NCBI GenBank assembly: GCA_900539665.1
Contig: UQCV01000016.1
Span: 1-33,885 of the forward strand
Length of the DNA stretch: 33,885 nt
Direction of reading: 5' to 3'
DNA from: an uncultured Succinivibrionaceae bacterium
GTDB taxonomy: Bacteria; Pseudomonadota; Gammaproteobacteria; Enterobacterales; Succinivibrionaceae
Shown here: piece by piece, positions 15,632-23,600 of the stretch
Layout of the letters: every line of letters begins with the position of its first letter
How positions within the stretch are numbered: position 1 is the stretch's first letter
The notes under the pieces: generated by a model
What the model saw: only the letters and a program-made list of their open reading frames with translations
Database searches by the model: none
Told to the model about the DNA's origin: nothing
Program-made: the position numbers and the translations under genes

Positions 15632-16042
15632 ATGAAAAAAATGATTACTTGCTTAGTAGCAGCTATTGGTTTGGCGTGTGGCGTAATGGCTCAAGCCGAA
15701 GTTTCTGCTGACGTTTCTAGTATTATTGCTGGCTCTGGTTTAAACAACTTACAAAAGAAAGCTTTAACCCAGTATGCTGATAGCCTTGATCAAATTGTTT
15801 CAGTTTCTTTAACTGACCGTAGTGCGGTAATTAACACTAACAAAGACTTTATGCGAGCTCAACAGTGTTTAGCTGAAGTATATGGTATCGATCAAAAACC
15901 AGATATGATGCGTGTTAGCCGTAAGATTTTTAATACTGTATTTAGCAATGATGATTTAATGAGACAGTATCACAAATTCTTAGGTCAAGCTCGCCAAGAA
16001 GGGGATAATGCACTTCCTGGTGATGCTAAAGCTTGTCGTTAA
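15632..16042 (+). CDS. Small exported protein, function unknown
   Basis: The 136-residue protein starts with a clear Sec signal peptide: MKKM, then a hydrophobic core ITCLVAAIGLACGVM, then AQA with likely cleavage before EVSAD (about residue 23). The mature part of about 114 aa is polar and mostly helical-looking, with two cysteines (QQCLAEVYG and the C-terminal KACR) that could form a periplasmic disulfide. I start it at the ATG at 15632 because of the signal peptide and the GGAG about 10 bases upstream. I do not recognise a family. It lies directly before bamC (31-34 bases apart), so a role in the envelope is a reasonable inference from location only. Confidence 0.75.
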   Translation: MKKMITCLVAAIGLACGVMAQAEVSADVSSIIAGSGLNNLQKKALTQYADSLDQIVSVSLTDRSAVINTNKDFMRAQQCLAEVYGIDQKPDMMRVSRKIFNTVFSNDDLMRQYHKFLGQARQEGDNALPGDAKACR

Positions 16043-16076
16043 ATAAAGCCCATTCGTTTATTATTTTTTTAATTTG

Positions 16077-17234
16077 GTGCCTGTTTTGAAATTAAGAACC
16101 CTGCTCACTATTTTTGCAGGAACAGTTGGTTACTTATCCATTTGTTCCTGTTCTAGTTTCTGGGGCGGCGTAAATGCTGATGTCCGAGAAGCCAACAACA
16201 ACTTTTCTTACGTTGATGCACAATCTACGGAGCGGCCTTTGGTTCAACCGGCAGGCACAGATCCGATTGTCTATTCAGATAGATTCAAAGTTTCTAAGCC
16301 TGTAACTGATGCTAGAGCTGTGCTAATAGGTCGTGACGTTGATATTCGTCCACCGCAGAAGATTATTTCTTTGAACAATAATGTGGAAGTTTTTCAAGAC
16401 GGTGACTTAGCTCAGGTATGGTTTTATCCTCAGGAAAACGGAACCAAAGTTACAGCCAATGACTTGTTATATACCCTGTTTCATTTATTCAGAAAATTAG
16501 GGATTGAAGTTGACCAATTGGATGTTGCTAACAGTATGGTGAAAACTGATTGGTTTGAGGGGACAGAATTTGTCCACCCATATAATCTTGAAGATTCATC
16601 AAATGGGGTTATTCGTTATCGTCAACGCTATGTATTTAGATTGCTTCGTAATTCCGAAGGGGCTCCTGGAGTTGTGGTGCAGTTGGTTGACAACGAAATG
16701 CAGGAAGCGGATGGGACTGAACTTGCGGATGGTTTGACCCGTTTTGAACCAGCTCGTTTTTCGGCTTTGATGGCTAACCGTTTACTTGAAACTTATTATG
16801 ATGAAGTCATGATTGCTTCAAATAAAGGTAGAAATGCTGAACTTTCTGTTGAGTTAGGACGAGATAATAACGGTCTTCCATGTTGGTTGTTAGACATTTC
16901 CTTTGCTGATACCTACAAACTTTTACAGAACCTCCTAATAGCCTACGATATTGATATTAAAGAGTACTCTTCTTCGGATGGGGAAATTTTAGTTGATTAC
17001 GATGAACTAGATCCGGAGTTTTGGCAACAACAAGACGTGGAACCATGGGGCTTGGTTTCAGAAAAATATAAATTTAAGATCGGTGTGGTTGGGGATAAAG
17101 TATCCATCAGTCTTTACGATAAAAATGATGCTCCGGTACCTGCTGGGGTGATAGCACGCATGTATAGTGGCTTTGCTTCATCATTAAATAAACAATTTTT
17201 GCGTGATAAACGTAATAGTTCTACAAAGAAGTAG
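16077..17234 (+). CDS. bamC: Outer membrane protein assembly lipoprotein BamC
   Basis: BamC is a lipoprotein of the BAM complex that inserts beta-barrel proteins into the outer membrane. The N-terminus is a signal peptide (KLRTLLTIFAGTVGYLS) ending in a lipobox-like ICSC, so the mature protein should start at a lipidated cysteine. DIRPPQKIISL (about residue 90) matches the DIRPPAQPLAL motif of E. coli BamC. Then VKTDWFE and RYRQRYVFRL mark the first helix-grip domain, and DPEFWQQ...WGLVSEKYKFKIG the second. Length is about 385 aa against 344 in E. coli. The start is uncertain: TTG 16074, GTG 16077 or TTG 16086 are all in frame and none has a strong ribosome-binding site. purC follows at once, as in E. 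coli. Confidence 0.85.
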   Translation: MPVLKLRTLLTIFAGTVGYLSICSCSSFWGGVNADVREANNNFSYVDAQSTERPLVQPAGTDPIVYSDRFKVSKPVTDARAVLIGRDVDIRPPQKIISLNNNVEVFQDGDLAQVWFYPQENGTKVTANDLLYTLFHLFRKLGIEVDQLDVANSMVKTDWFEGTEFVHPYNLEDSSNGVIRYRQRYVFRLLRNSEGAPGVVVQLVDNEMQEADGTELADGLTRFEPARFSALMANRLLETYYDEVMIASNKGRNAELSVELGRDNNGLPCWLLDISFADTYKLLQNLLIAYDIDIKEYSSSDGEILVDYDELDPEFWQQQDVEPWGLVSEKYKFKIGVVGDKVSISLYDKNDAPVPAGVIARMYSGFASSLNKQFLRDKRNSSTKK

Positions 17235-17300
17235 TAAATTGCGCTAAAATACAAATCGTTTTAAAACACAAAACTAATCTTTAATTGGAGTTTTTTTCAA

Positions 17301-18014
17301 ATGGAAAAGAAAGCTGAACTTTATCGTGGTAAGGCAAAGTCAGTATTTGCAACTGATGATCCTAAGCGTTTAATCATGTTATTCCGTGACGACACCTCTG
17401 CGTTTGATGGTCAGAAGATTGAACAGCTCGCTCGTAAGGGTAAGACAAACAACAAGTTTAACTACTTTATCATGAAGAAGTTAGAAGCTGCTGGCATTCC
17501 AACCCAGATGGAAGAAATGCTTAATGATAACGAAATCGTTGTTAAGAAGCTTGATATGGTTCCAGTAGAATGTGTAGTTCGTAACTATACCGCTGGTTCT
17601 ATCTGCCGTCGTCTTGGTGTTGAAGAAGGTATTGAATTAAAGACTCCAACCTTTGAATTCTTCCTTAAGAATGACGCACTTCACGACCCAATGGTTAACG
17701 ATTCTCACATCATTGCATTCGGTTGGGGTACTGAAGAACAGATCGCTGAAATGAAGTCTTTAAGCCTTAAGATTAACGACATTCTTAAGAAGCTTTTCGA
17801 TGACGCTGGTCTTCTTCTCGTTGACTACAAGCTTGAATTCGGTTTGTTCGATGGCAAGCTCGTTCTTGGTGACGAATTCTCTCCAGATGGCTGCCGTCTT
17901 TGGGACAAGGAAACTCGTAAGAAGCTTGATAAGGACCGTTTCCGTCAGGGGCTCGGTGGAGTTATCGAAGCTTACGAAGAAGTTGCACGTCGTATCGGTT
18001 GCCCACTTGATTAA
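17301..18014 (+). CDS. purC: SAICAR synthase PurC
   Basis: PurC joins CAIR with aspartate using ATP in purine synthesis. The 237 aa equal the E. coli length. Motifs are ELYRGKAKSVFATDDP at the N-terminus (nucleotide-binding strand region), FRDDTSAFDGQK (about 29-40), PVECVVRNYTAGS (about 92-104), LLLVDYKLEFG (about 172-182) and LGDEFSPDGCRLWD (about 192-205). The sequence uses C-ending codons often, as highly expressed genes here do. It follows bamC by 66 bases on the same strand. No clear terminator separates it from the tRNA-Thr gene downstream, only an AT-rich hairpin (18029-18047). Confidence 0.96.
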   Translation: MEKKAELYRGKAKSVFATDDPKRLIMLFRDDTSAFDGQKIEQLARKGKTNNKFNYFIMKKLEAAGIPTQMEEMLNDNEIVVKKLDMVPVECVVRNYTAGSICRRLGVEEGIELKTPTFEFFLKNDALHDPMVNDSHIIAFGWGTEEQIAEMKSLSLKINDILKKLFDDAGLLLVDYKLEFGLFDGKLVLGDEFSPDGCRLWDKETRKKLDKDRFRQGLGGVIEAYEEVARRIGCPLD

Positions 18015-18052
18015 TAATGTGGTCACAGCTTTTTAATTTTTAAAAAGTTGTG

Positions 18053-18058
18053 TATAAT
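18053..18058 (+). promoter_or_regulatory. -10 element of tRNA-Thr(CGT)
   Basis: Consensus TATAAT followed by the GC-rich GCACGCG, typical of growth-rate-controlled stable-RNA promoters. The -35 is poor (TTTTTA) and overlaps an AT-rich hairpin after purC. Confidence 0.55.
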
Positions 18059-18066
18059 GCACGCGT

Positions 18067-18094
18067 CTTAGGGCTGTCAATTGACAGTCCTAAG
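18067..18094. repeat. 28-bp near-perfect palindrome in the tRNA-Thr leader
   Basis: The arms CTTAGGGCTGTCAA and TTGACAGTCCTAAG are complementary apart from one G/T position (a G-U pair in RNA). The centre is TGTCAATTGACA. It lies between the -10 and the tRNA 5' end, so it may be an operator-like site or a hairpin guiding 5' leader processing. Confidence 0.65.
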
Positions 18095-18118
18095 TTTCAA
18101 GAAAACACAAAATTCATT

Positions 18119-18194
18119 GCCACTTTAGCTTAGTCGGTAGAGCAATTGTTTCGTAAACAAGAGGTCGCAGGTTCGATTCCCGCAAGTGGCACCA
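18119..18194 (+). tRNA. tRNA-Thr, anticodon CGT
   Basis: A 76-base cloverleaf with encoded CCA. The acceptor stem GCCACTT/AAGTGGC is perfect and the anticodon loop TTCGTAA gives CGT, reading ACG. The T stem (GCAGG/CCCGC) has an A-C mismatch and the first anticodon-stem pair is A-G. E. coli tRNA-Thr(CGT) also has a purine mismatch at that first pair, so I still call it functional. Confidence 0.92.
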
Positions 18195-18314
18195 CCTTTA
18201 CTATCCATCCTTTATATTTCTCGTTCTCGACATCGAACTGTTCTTTGGCACTTTTTTATTCTCTTTTTATAAGCTATATTTATGCTCACATCATCTGCTA
18301 AGAACTATTAACAA
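18195..18314. other. Gap after tRNA-Thr
   Basis: A GTTC/GAAC hairpin (18214-18229) is followed 13 bases later by a T6 run (18244-18249), a loose terminator candidate. No gene seen. Confidence 0.35.
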
Positions 18315-18437
18315 CTAATTAACGGATTTGACTATGATAAAAGAGAGTGATTTGCTTATCAGTCTACCCTTCGGTAGAACCAAGACAATCAGAGACCACA
18401 ATAATCTAGTTCCCAAAATCTTTCGATACTTGGTCAT
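18315..18437 (-). pseudogene. Frameshifted N-terminal fragment of an IS21-type istA
   Basis: Read on the minus strand, GGAGG is followed by an ATG and MTKYRKIL, a common IstA beginning. Removing one G after that point restores ELDYCGL, closer to the IstA pattern, so a frameshift is likely. The remaining 40-residue frame has no transposase features. Decayed and not active. Confidence 0.45.
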
Positions 18438-18449
18438 GTAAGTGACCTC

Positions 18450-18494
18450 CTTATAATGAATTTACACCGATTGGGTGTACATCTTCATTATAAG
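18450..18494 (-). other. Two-part hairpin just before the istA-like start
   Basis: Outer arms CTTATAATGAA/TTCATTATAAG (18450-18460 with 18484-18494) and inner arms TACACC/GGTGTA (18463-18468 with 18474-18479) are exact. The 3' arm on the minus strand runs into the GGAGG of the start site. Such a fold could hide the site in read-through transcripts, a known way for insertion elements to limit transposase made from outside promoters; applied here by inference. Confidence 0.55.
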
Positions 18495-18640
18495 ACTTTT
18501 GTATTAAAATGGTTTCCTTTAAACCGGAATTGCGTTTTCCATAGTCCGGACAGACGGTGTAATCAGCCCCGAATTACTCATTGGGTTAAGATATACCGCC
18601 AAACTGTCAAAGTGCAAAATGTCAAGGTAAGCTAAACTAA

Positions 18641-19049
18641 ACTAAACAGTACATAAAAATTAAACTGCGTAGGCTTTAGATGGCTTGTTGGCAGCATTCA
18701 TCCTTTAGGTAGTAAACGTCTCTGGGAGTTCACAAGAGAGTAAGTTTTACTATTTTAACTAATGGTGGTATAGAGCTTCATATGGATGTTTGAAGAGGAC
18801 TAATTTTTTTGAGAGAAAACGTGGTGGATAATTGCACTTAGATATTGTTCCAAATGAAATGGAGGAGAGGAAAGGATGAAGGAAAGAATGAAGGAAAGAA
18901 TGAAGGAAAGGAAGGAAAGGAAGGAAAAAACGGAGTAGGAGAGACGACCTTAGTTTATTGGCTTTTATACCACAGAATGATTAAAAACGTGCCTAAATGG
19001 TGCAAAAATACCCAATTGGAGTAAATTTGTTAAAATAGTAAAAAAATCT
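18641..19049. other. Gene-free DNA before the tRNA cluster
   Basis: AT-rich DNA with no gene. It contains the purine-only tandem tract at 18869-18928. Confidence 0.4.
18869..18928 (+). repeat. Purine-rich tandem repeat (GAAGGAAAGAAT-like)
   Basis: A 12-base unit close to GAAGGAAAGAAT is repeated about three times, then GGAAAGGAA units follow. The strand is nearly all A and G. Replication slippage is a likely origin. Confidence 0.65.
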
Positions 19050-19077
19050 TTGACAATGAAAATCAGTATTGTATAAT
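19050..19077 (+). promoter_or_regulatory. Consensus promoter of the tRNA-Phe/tRNA-Thr pair
   Basis: Perfect TTGACA (19050-19055), 16-base spacer, perfect TATAAT (19072-19077), 17 bases before the first tRNA. Confidence 0.85.
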
Positions 19078-19094
19078 GAGCTCACACAAACAAA

Positions 19095-19170
19095 GCCCAG
19101 ATAGCTCAGTCGGTAGAGCAGGGGATTGAAAATCCCCGTGTCGGTGGTTCGATTCCGCCTCTGGGCACCA
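19095..19170 (+). tRNA. tRNA-Phe, anticodon GAA (copy 1)
   Basis: A 76-base cloverleaf with encoded CCA, acceptor GCCCAGA/TCTGGGC, anticodon loop TTGAAAA. It shares a transcript with the tRNA-Thr 26 bases downstream. Identical to the gene at 19798. Confidence 0.95.
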
Positions 19171-19196
19171 TCAGAATTCATTTCTGTGTCTTTTGT

Positions 19197-19272
<76 letters not shown>

Positions 19273-19381
19273 TCTAAATTACTCCTTTTTTCTTTATCTC
19301 ATAATCTCAGTAACCAAACATATTTTTTTATTTAATTTTTATAAAACCTTAAAATTATTTAATCTTATTTTATTTACCACG

Positions 19382-19417
19382 TCTTATTATCAATCTTATT
19401 ATCAATCTTATTATCCA
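19382..19417. repeat. 12-bp tandem repeat, three copies
   Basis: Unit TCTTATTATCAA, two exact copies and a third with one change near its end. Confidence 0.75.
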
Positions 19418-19589
19418 TTCGATTAACCATTAGATTATTTTTGATTTACCCAAGATACTAAAATTACCCCTTTTGGGGGCTTCTTTGAGGCTCTAGTCTG
19501 TTGTGACCTTGAGTTGGCACATTCTCCTTAATCTTGAAATTTTATTATTAGGAATTTAAATGTAGTTGTTCCTAACTTTGGCTAATGTT

Positions 19590-19621
19590 CCTAACACCTA
19601 ACACCTAACACCTAACACCTA
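19590..19621. repeat. 7-bp tandem repeat CCTAACA, about 4.5 copies
   Basis: Four exact head-to-tail copies of CCTAACA plus CCTA. A CCTAACTTTGG-like word also occurs just upstream. A slippage-prone microsatellite in non-coding DNA. Confidence 0.8.
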
Positions 19622-19759
19622 GCTTTGGTGGCTATTTCCTAAGTTAGGTTTTGGGTGGAGTGAAATTGGTGGATGTTATAAAACTAAGGTTAAAACGCGC
19701 GCTAAATGATTAACAAATGACCAAATGCATCTTAATTTTAAATATTTTAGAAAAATTTC

Positions 19760-19787
19760 TTGCTATAAAAATAAAAGTCTGTAGAAT
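19760..19787 (+). promoter_or_regulatory. Promoter of the second tRNA-Phe
   Basis: TTGCTA (19760-19765), 16-base spacer, TAGAAT (19782-19787), 10 bases before the tRNA, so the leader is only a few bases. Confidence 0.7.
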
Positions 19788-19797
19788 AAGCCCTGTT

Positions 19798-19873
19798 GCC
19801 CAGATAGCTCAGTCGGTAGAGCAGGGGATTGAAAATCCCCGTGTCGGTGGTTCGATTCCGCCTCTGGGCACCA
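19798..19873 (+). tRNA. tRNA-Phe, anticodon GAA (copy 2)
   Basis: Identical over all 76 bases to the gene at 19095, with its own promoter and terminator. The flanks differ, so the copies have been kept identical or arose recently. Confidence 0.95.
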
Positions 19874-19881
19874 GTTCCTTC

Positions 19882-19904
19882 AAACGCTTAATTGCGTTTT
19901 TTTT
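19882..19904 (+). terminator. Intrinsic terminator of tRNA-Phe copy 2
   Basis: AAACGC/GCGTTT stem with a 6-base loop and a run of eight T's, starting 9 bases after the tRNA. Confidence 0.85.
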
Positions 19905-20652
19905 GTCTCTAAAAAATCTGAATTCTTCTTCTGTTATTCCTTTTTGTTTTAACAACCTTATTGTAGTTTTCTATTTTTTACCCTGCACCAAATTTTTATT
20001 TTCTAAGTTCTGGTTTCTCATTTACCATCCCTCGGTTTTTGTATCTGAATAACGTGTCGATTTTGCTGTTTATTTTAGATATGTTGTGGTTTTAGTGCTG
20101 ATGGTATTAACTATTTAATCTTAGGGACTTTTGTGGGCTTAAGTTTGAAGGATTATTAACCTAAAATTAACCAACTTGAGTGGCTAGATTTAGCTTGTGA
20201 CTTTCAGGTATTTAAATTTATCTTTTCCGCAATGAATAGATCCGACATTAAAAAAATAATATGTTAAAATCAAAACGTTTCCAAGGCGCAAGAGGTTTAT
20301 AAGACAAAGCTTTGGGGATGAAGTATTTTTGTTTTTTTTTGCTGATGCTTTTGGGACATAGGCAGAAAAATTGATTAGTTAGATTTAAATTTAAAAAGAA
20401 AATATAAAAGCCCAAGGCAAAGTTATGCCCAAGTTTGCTTTTTCATGCGATGTTGTTCTGGAGCTGAATATTGCATAGCAATTGTTAAATAGAAGTGTTT
20501 TGAGTTGCGTGTAGTTCACAAATATCCCATTAAAAATATAAGATTAGTTCAATATGGTCTCATAATAGGTGTTAAGCACTAAGCATGGATTGATTATGGA
20601 CCACTTTAGTTTAGCTCACACAAGGCGTCGTAATTACAAGTAAGGACTACAT
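19905..20652. other. Gene-free region upstream of rnr
   Basis: About 750 bases with no gene that I can support. It has T-rich runs (T9 near 20332-20340) and must hold the rnr promoter, possibly CATAAT near 20559-20564. An open frame crossing the tRNA-Phe into this region is not credible. Confidence 0.4.
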
Positions 20653-23600
20653 ATGAAAGATTCTGATAATTCAATTGCCACCGTTGATAAGAACAACATG
20701 GCTAATGAGGTAGCTCCAAAAGCTGAAGCAGTTGCAAATTCAGTAGATGCGGCTAAACCAAAAACTAAAACAACAGCGTCTCGCACTAAAAAGACCACAA
20801 GTACGGCGACTAAAAAAACTACTGCTTCAACTAGAAAAGCTCCAGCTAAAAAAGTAGTAGGGCAAACAGAAGCTAGCAATGAAGTTAGTCCAAAAGCAAG
20901 TTCTGAGGAGTCTAAGCTTGCTAAAAGTAATGCTACAACTTCAGCAACTCAAGCCGAAGAACAAGCGCCGGTAAAAAAGCGTTCCACTAGAGCTAAAGCT
21001 AAAGTAGCAGCCACATCTAGTAAGGCTACAACTAAAGCAGAAGAATTAACGCAAGATACCACAACCGTAAAAACTGTAGCCTCTAAGACTCGAGCCTCAA
21101 GTCGTACTAGTAAAGCTACAACCAAAGCGACTAGTTCAAGAAATAAAGAAGCTAATAGCGTAACTAAAGCTAAGGCGCCAGCTAAAGCTCGCACTCAAAC
21201 CAAATCTCAAGCAACCTCAAAACAAGTTGCACCGGTAAGCGCTAAATATGCAGCACCATCAGAATTTACTCCACGTGGGACTGTGCGTCCACTAGATGAA
21301 GTGTTAGATAGTATGCTTGGGATTTCAAATCGAGCTAATTTGGGAGCTAAAAAAGTTTCTCCGGGTCCGACCAAAGCTACTCCTACATCTACAACTGCAA
21401 CTACAGCCCCTGTATCTTCAACAACCAAGACTACCAAGCAGACTGCTCGTAAGCCAAACACAAAGTTTGAAACTCCACAGGCGGTGAGTGCTAGTGTGTC
21501 CCCAAGTGTCAACTTTGAAGAACCGGCGCCAAGTTCCTTAGAATCTAATGTTGATTCCACTTTCAATATGAATTTACCTATTAGTAGTAAATTCCCGGAA
21601 GTGACTTTAAGTTCAGGTCAAACAGCTCCTATGCTTGCCGTGATCTGTAAAGCTATTGCTATCACCCCAATGTTCTTAGGTGACCAAATGGACAATTGTC
21701 GTTTAGGGGTTGATGGGCAGGTTAGACTTGAAGATCTTAAAGCTGTAATCAATGGTAAATCGCGCTTTTTAATCGATTTACAAGCGCGCATTAAGTTCTT
21801 AGTAAATAGTGGTAGCCGCAGAAGCTTTACGATTACTAAGATTGTAGAAGCAGTGTACGAGCTCATTACTTCTGAAGAGTTGTCCGTCTTTAGAATGCCT
21901 AAGTATATCGTCTTTGCGCCTGAAAGCGACATAGTAGAACTTGAAGGCCAAGTAGCCTTTGCATACCACGAAGAAAAGATCATCGATTGGGTTTCTCGTT
22001 CATTTACTACCGAATTTGTTCCCGATTCTTCATATAACGAAGAACTCGAGAAGAAGAGACATAAAGATGAAGCTAAGGCGTTTACTTTAGCTGATAAATA
22101 CAGATTGTATGTGCCAAGTAATGAAGTTTTTCATGGGGACTTGGTGCGCGTACTTTTAAATAAAAAGGCTAACATTGCGTATCTCAAGACTATTGTGCAA
22201 GAACACAATATGGTGTTAGGTCGTATTGTCCGCACCAGCTCTGGTTATGAATTGACTCCTGATGATGTCAAATTGACTAATATTCGTTACGTATTTCAAG
22301 AAGATAGCGATATTGGTGAAGCCAAAATGGGGTCGGTTGTTATTTGCCAAATCGTAAAACGTCATGTTAAACGTTTAGTTTACAAAGTAGTGGTGGCAGA
22401 AGTCTTAGGGGAATTTGAACGCCTTGATATTCAAATTAAGATGGCTATTTCCCGCAGTGGTTTGCCATACGAATGGAATGATCGTGTTCGTAAGCAAGTC
22501 GCAAAAATTTCTGATGAAGTCCATGAAAAGGATAAGAAGAAGCGAGTCGATTTGCGTGATTTGCCATTAGTTACAATCGATGGTGAAGATGCGCGAGATT
22601 TTGACGATGCGGTATGTTGTAAGAAAGAAGGTTCTGGTTACCGTTTGTATGTTGCTATTGCTGACGTTTCATACTACGTGAGAACAGGAACACCTTTAGA
22701 TAACGAAGCTAGACATCGTGGTAACTCTGTATACTTCCCAAATTACGTGGTACCAATGCTTCCGGAAAAGCTCTCCAACGGCCTATGTTCTCTTAATCCA
22801 TTAGTTGATAGACTTTGTATGGTCTGTGAAGTGTTTGTAGGTAGTGATGGTACCTTAGGGGATTATAGTTTCTATCCTGCAGTCATGAATTCCCATGCAC
22901 GTTTTACTTACACTGAAGTAGCTTCAATTTTGGCGGGGAATAAGCCAACAAATCCTGATTATGAACCGTTAGTGCCAGCGCTCAACAATTTGTATGACTT
23001 GTATAAAGCCTTGAAGCAATCAAGAACCAACCGTGGGGCTATCGAGTTTGAATCTGAAGAAGTTCGCTTTGTGTTTGATGAAAATTTAAACATTGCCGAT
23101 ATTCTTCCGGTGGCACGTAATGATGCGCATATGTTAATCGAAGAATGTATGATTGCAGCTAACGTTTGTGCGGCTAAGTTCGTGGAAGATCATAAGGGTG
23201 AAACTCTATTCCGTGTACACGCAAGACCTAGTGAAACTAAGCTCCAAGCTTTTAGAGCTTTCTTAGCTCCAATGGGCTTGTCTTTAGCAAGTGGCAACAC
23301 TCCAACTAGTGCGGATTATGCTGAATTTGTTCGTAGCATTGGCAATCATCCGAATAAGAAAATAATTTTGGTGATGATGTTAAGATCTATGTCCTTGGCC
23401 GAATATACTCCGGATAATGGGGGGCATTTTGGGCTTTCTTTAGGCCAATATGCACACTTTACTTCGCCAATTAGAAGATATCCAGATTTACAGTTGCACC
23501 GTGAAATTAAGTTCTTGTTAGGTCGAATAGGTCAAGCAGGTGGGGTTGCGTTCTCTGATAAGAATGCCGAATCTATGGGCTCAAAGCAGTACACCTACGA

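Larger units (their letters stand above)
18315..18630 (-). mobile_element. Second IS21-family left-end remnant
   Basis: The minus-strand order is a terminal-repeat-like stretch with TTGACATTTTG and CTTTGACAGTTTGG (about 18625-18596), a spacer, a long hairpin (18450-18494), GGAGG, then the istA-like start. It is a different IS21 subtype from the one at 8342, because the terminal motif and protein start differ. No istB, right end or target duplication found. Confidence 0.45.
19273..19759. other. AT-rich gap between tRNA genes with short tandem repeats
   Basis: No gene seen. It contains two tandem repeats (19382-19417 and 19590-19621) and CCCC-TTTT-GGGG near 19467-19479, which has no good T-run. 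Confidence 0.45.

Noticed and set aside
19382..19621. Short repeats considered as a CRISPR array
   Set aside because: Units of 12 and 7 bases are head-to-tail without spacers and there are no cas genes.
19717..20052. Open frame of 111 codons on the + strand
   Set aside because: It runs straight through the tRNA-Phe gene and its terminator, with T-rich, Phe/Leu-rich translation and no ribosome-binding site.
21207..21566. Several long minus-strand frames inside rnr, such as this one of 119 codons
   Set aside because: They mirror the biased Ala/Lys/Thr codons of the real gene on the other strand.
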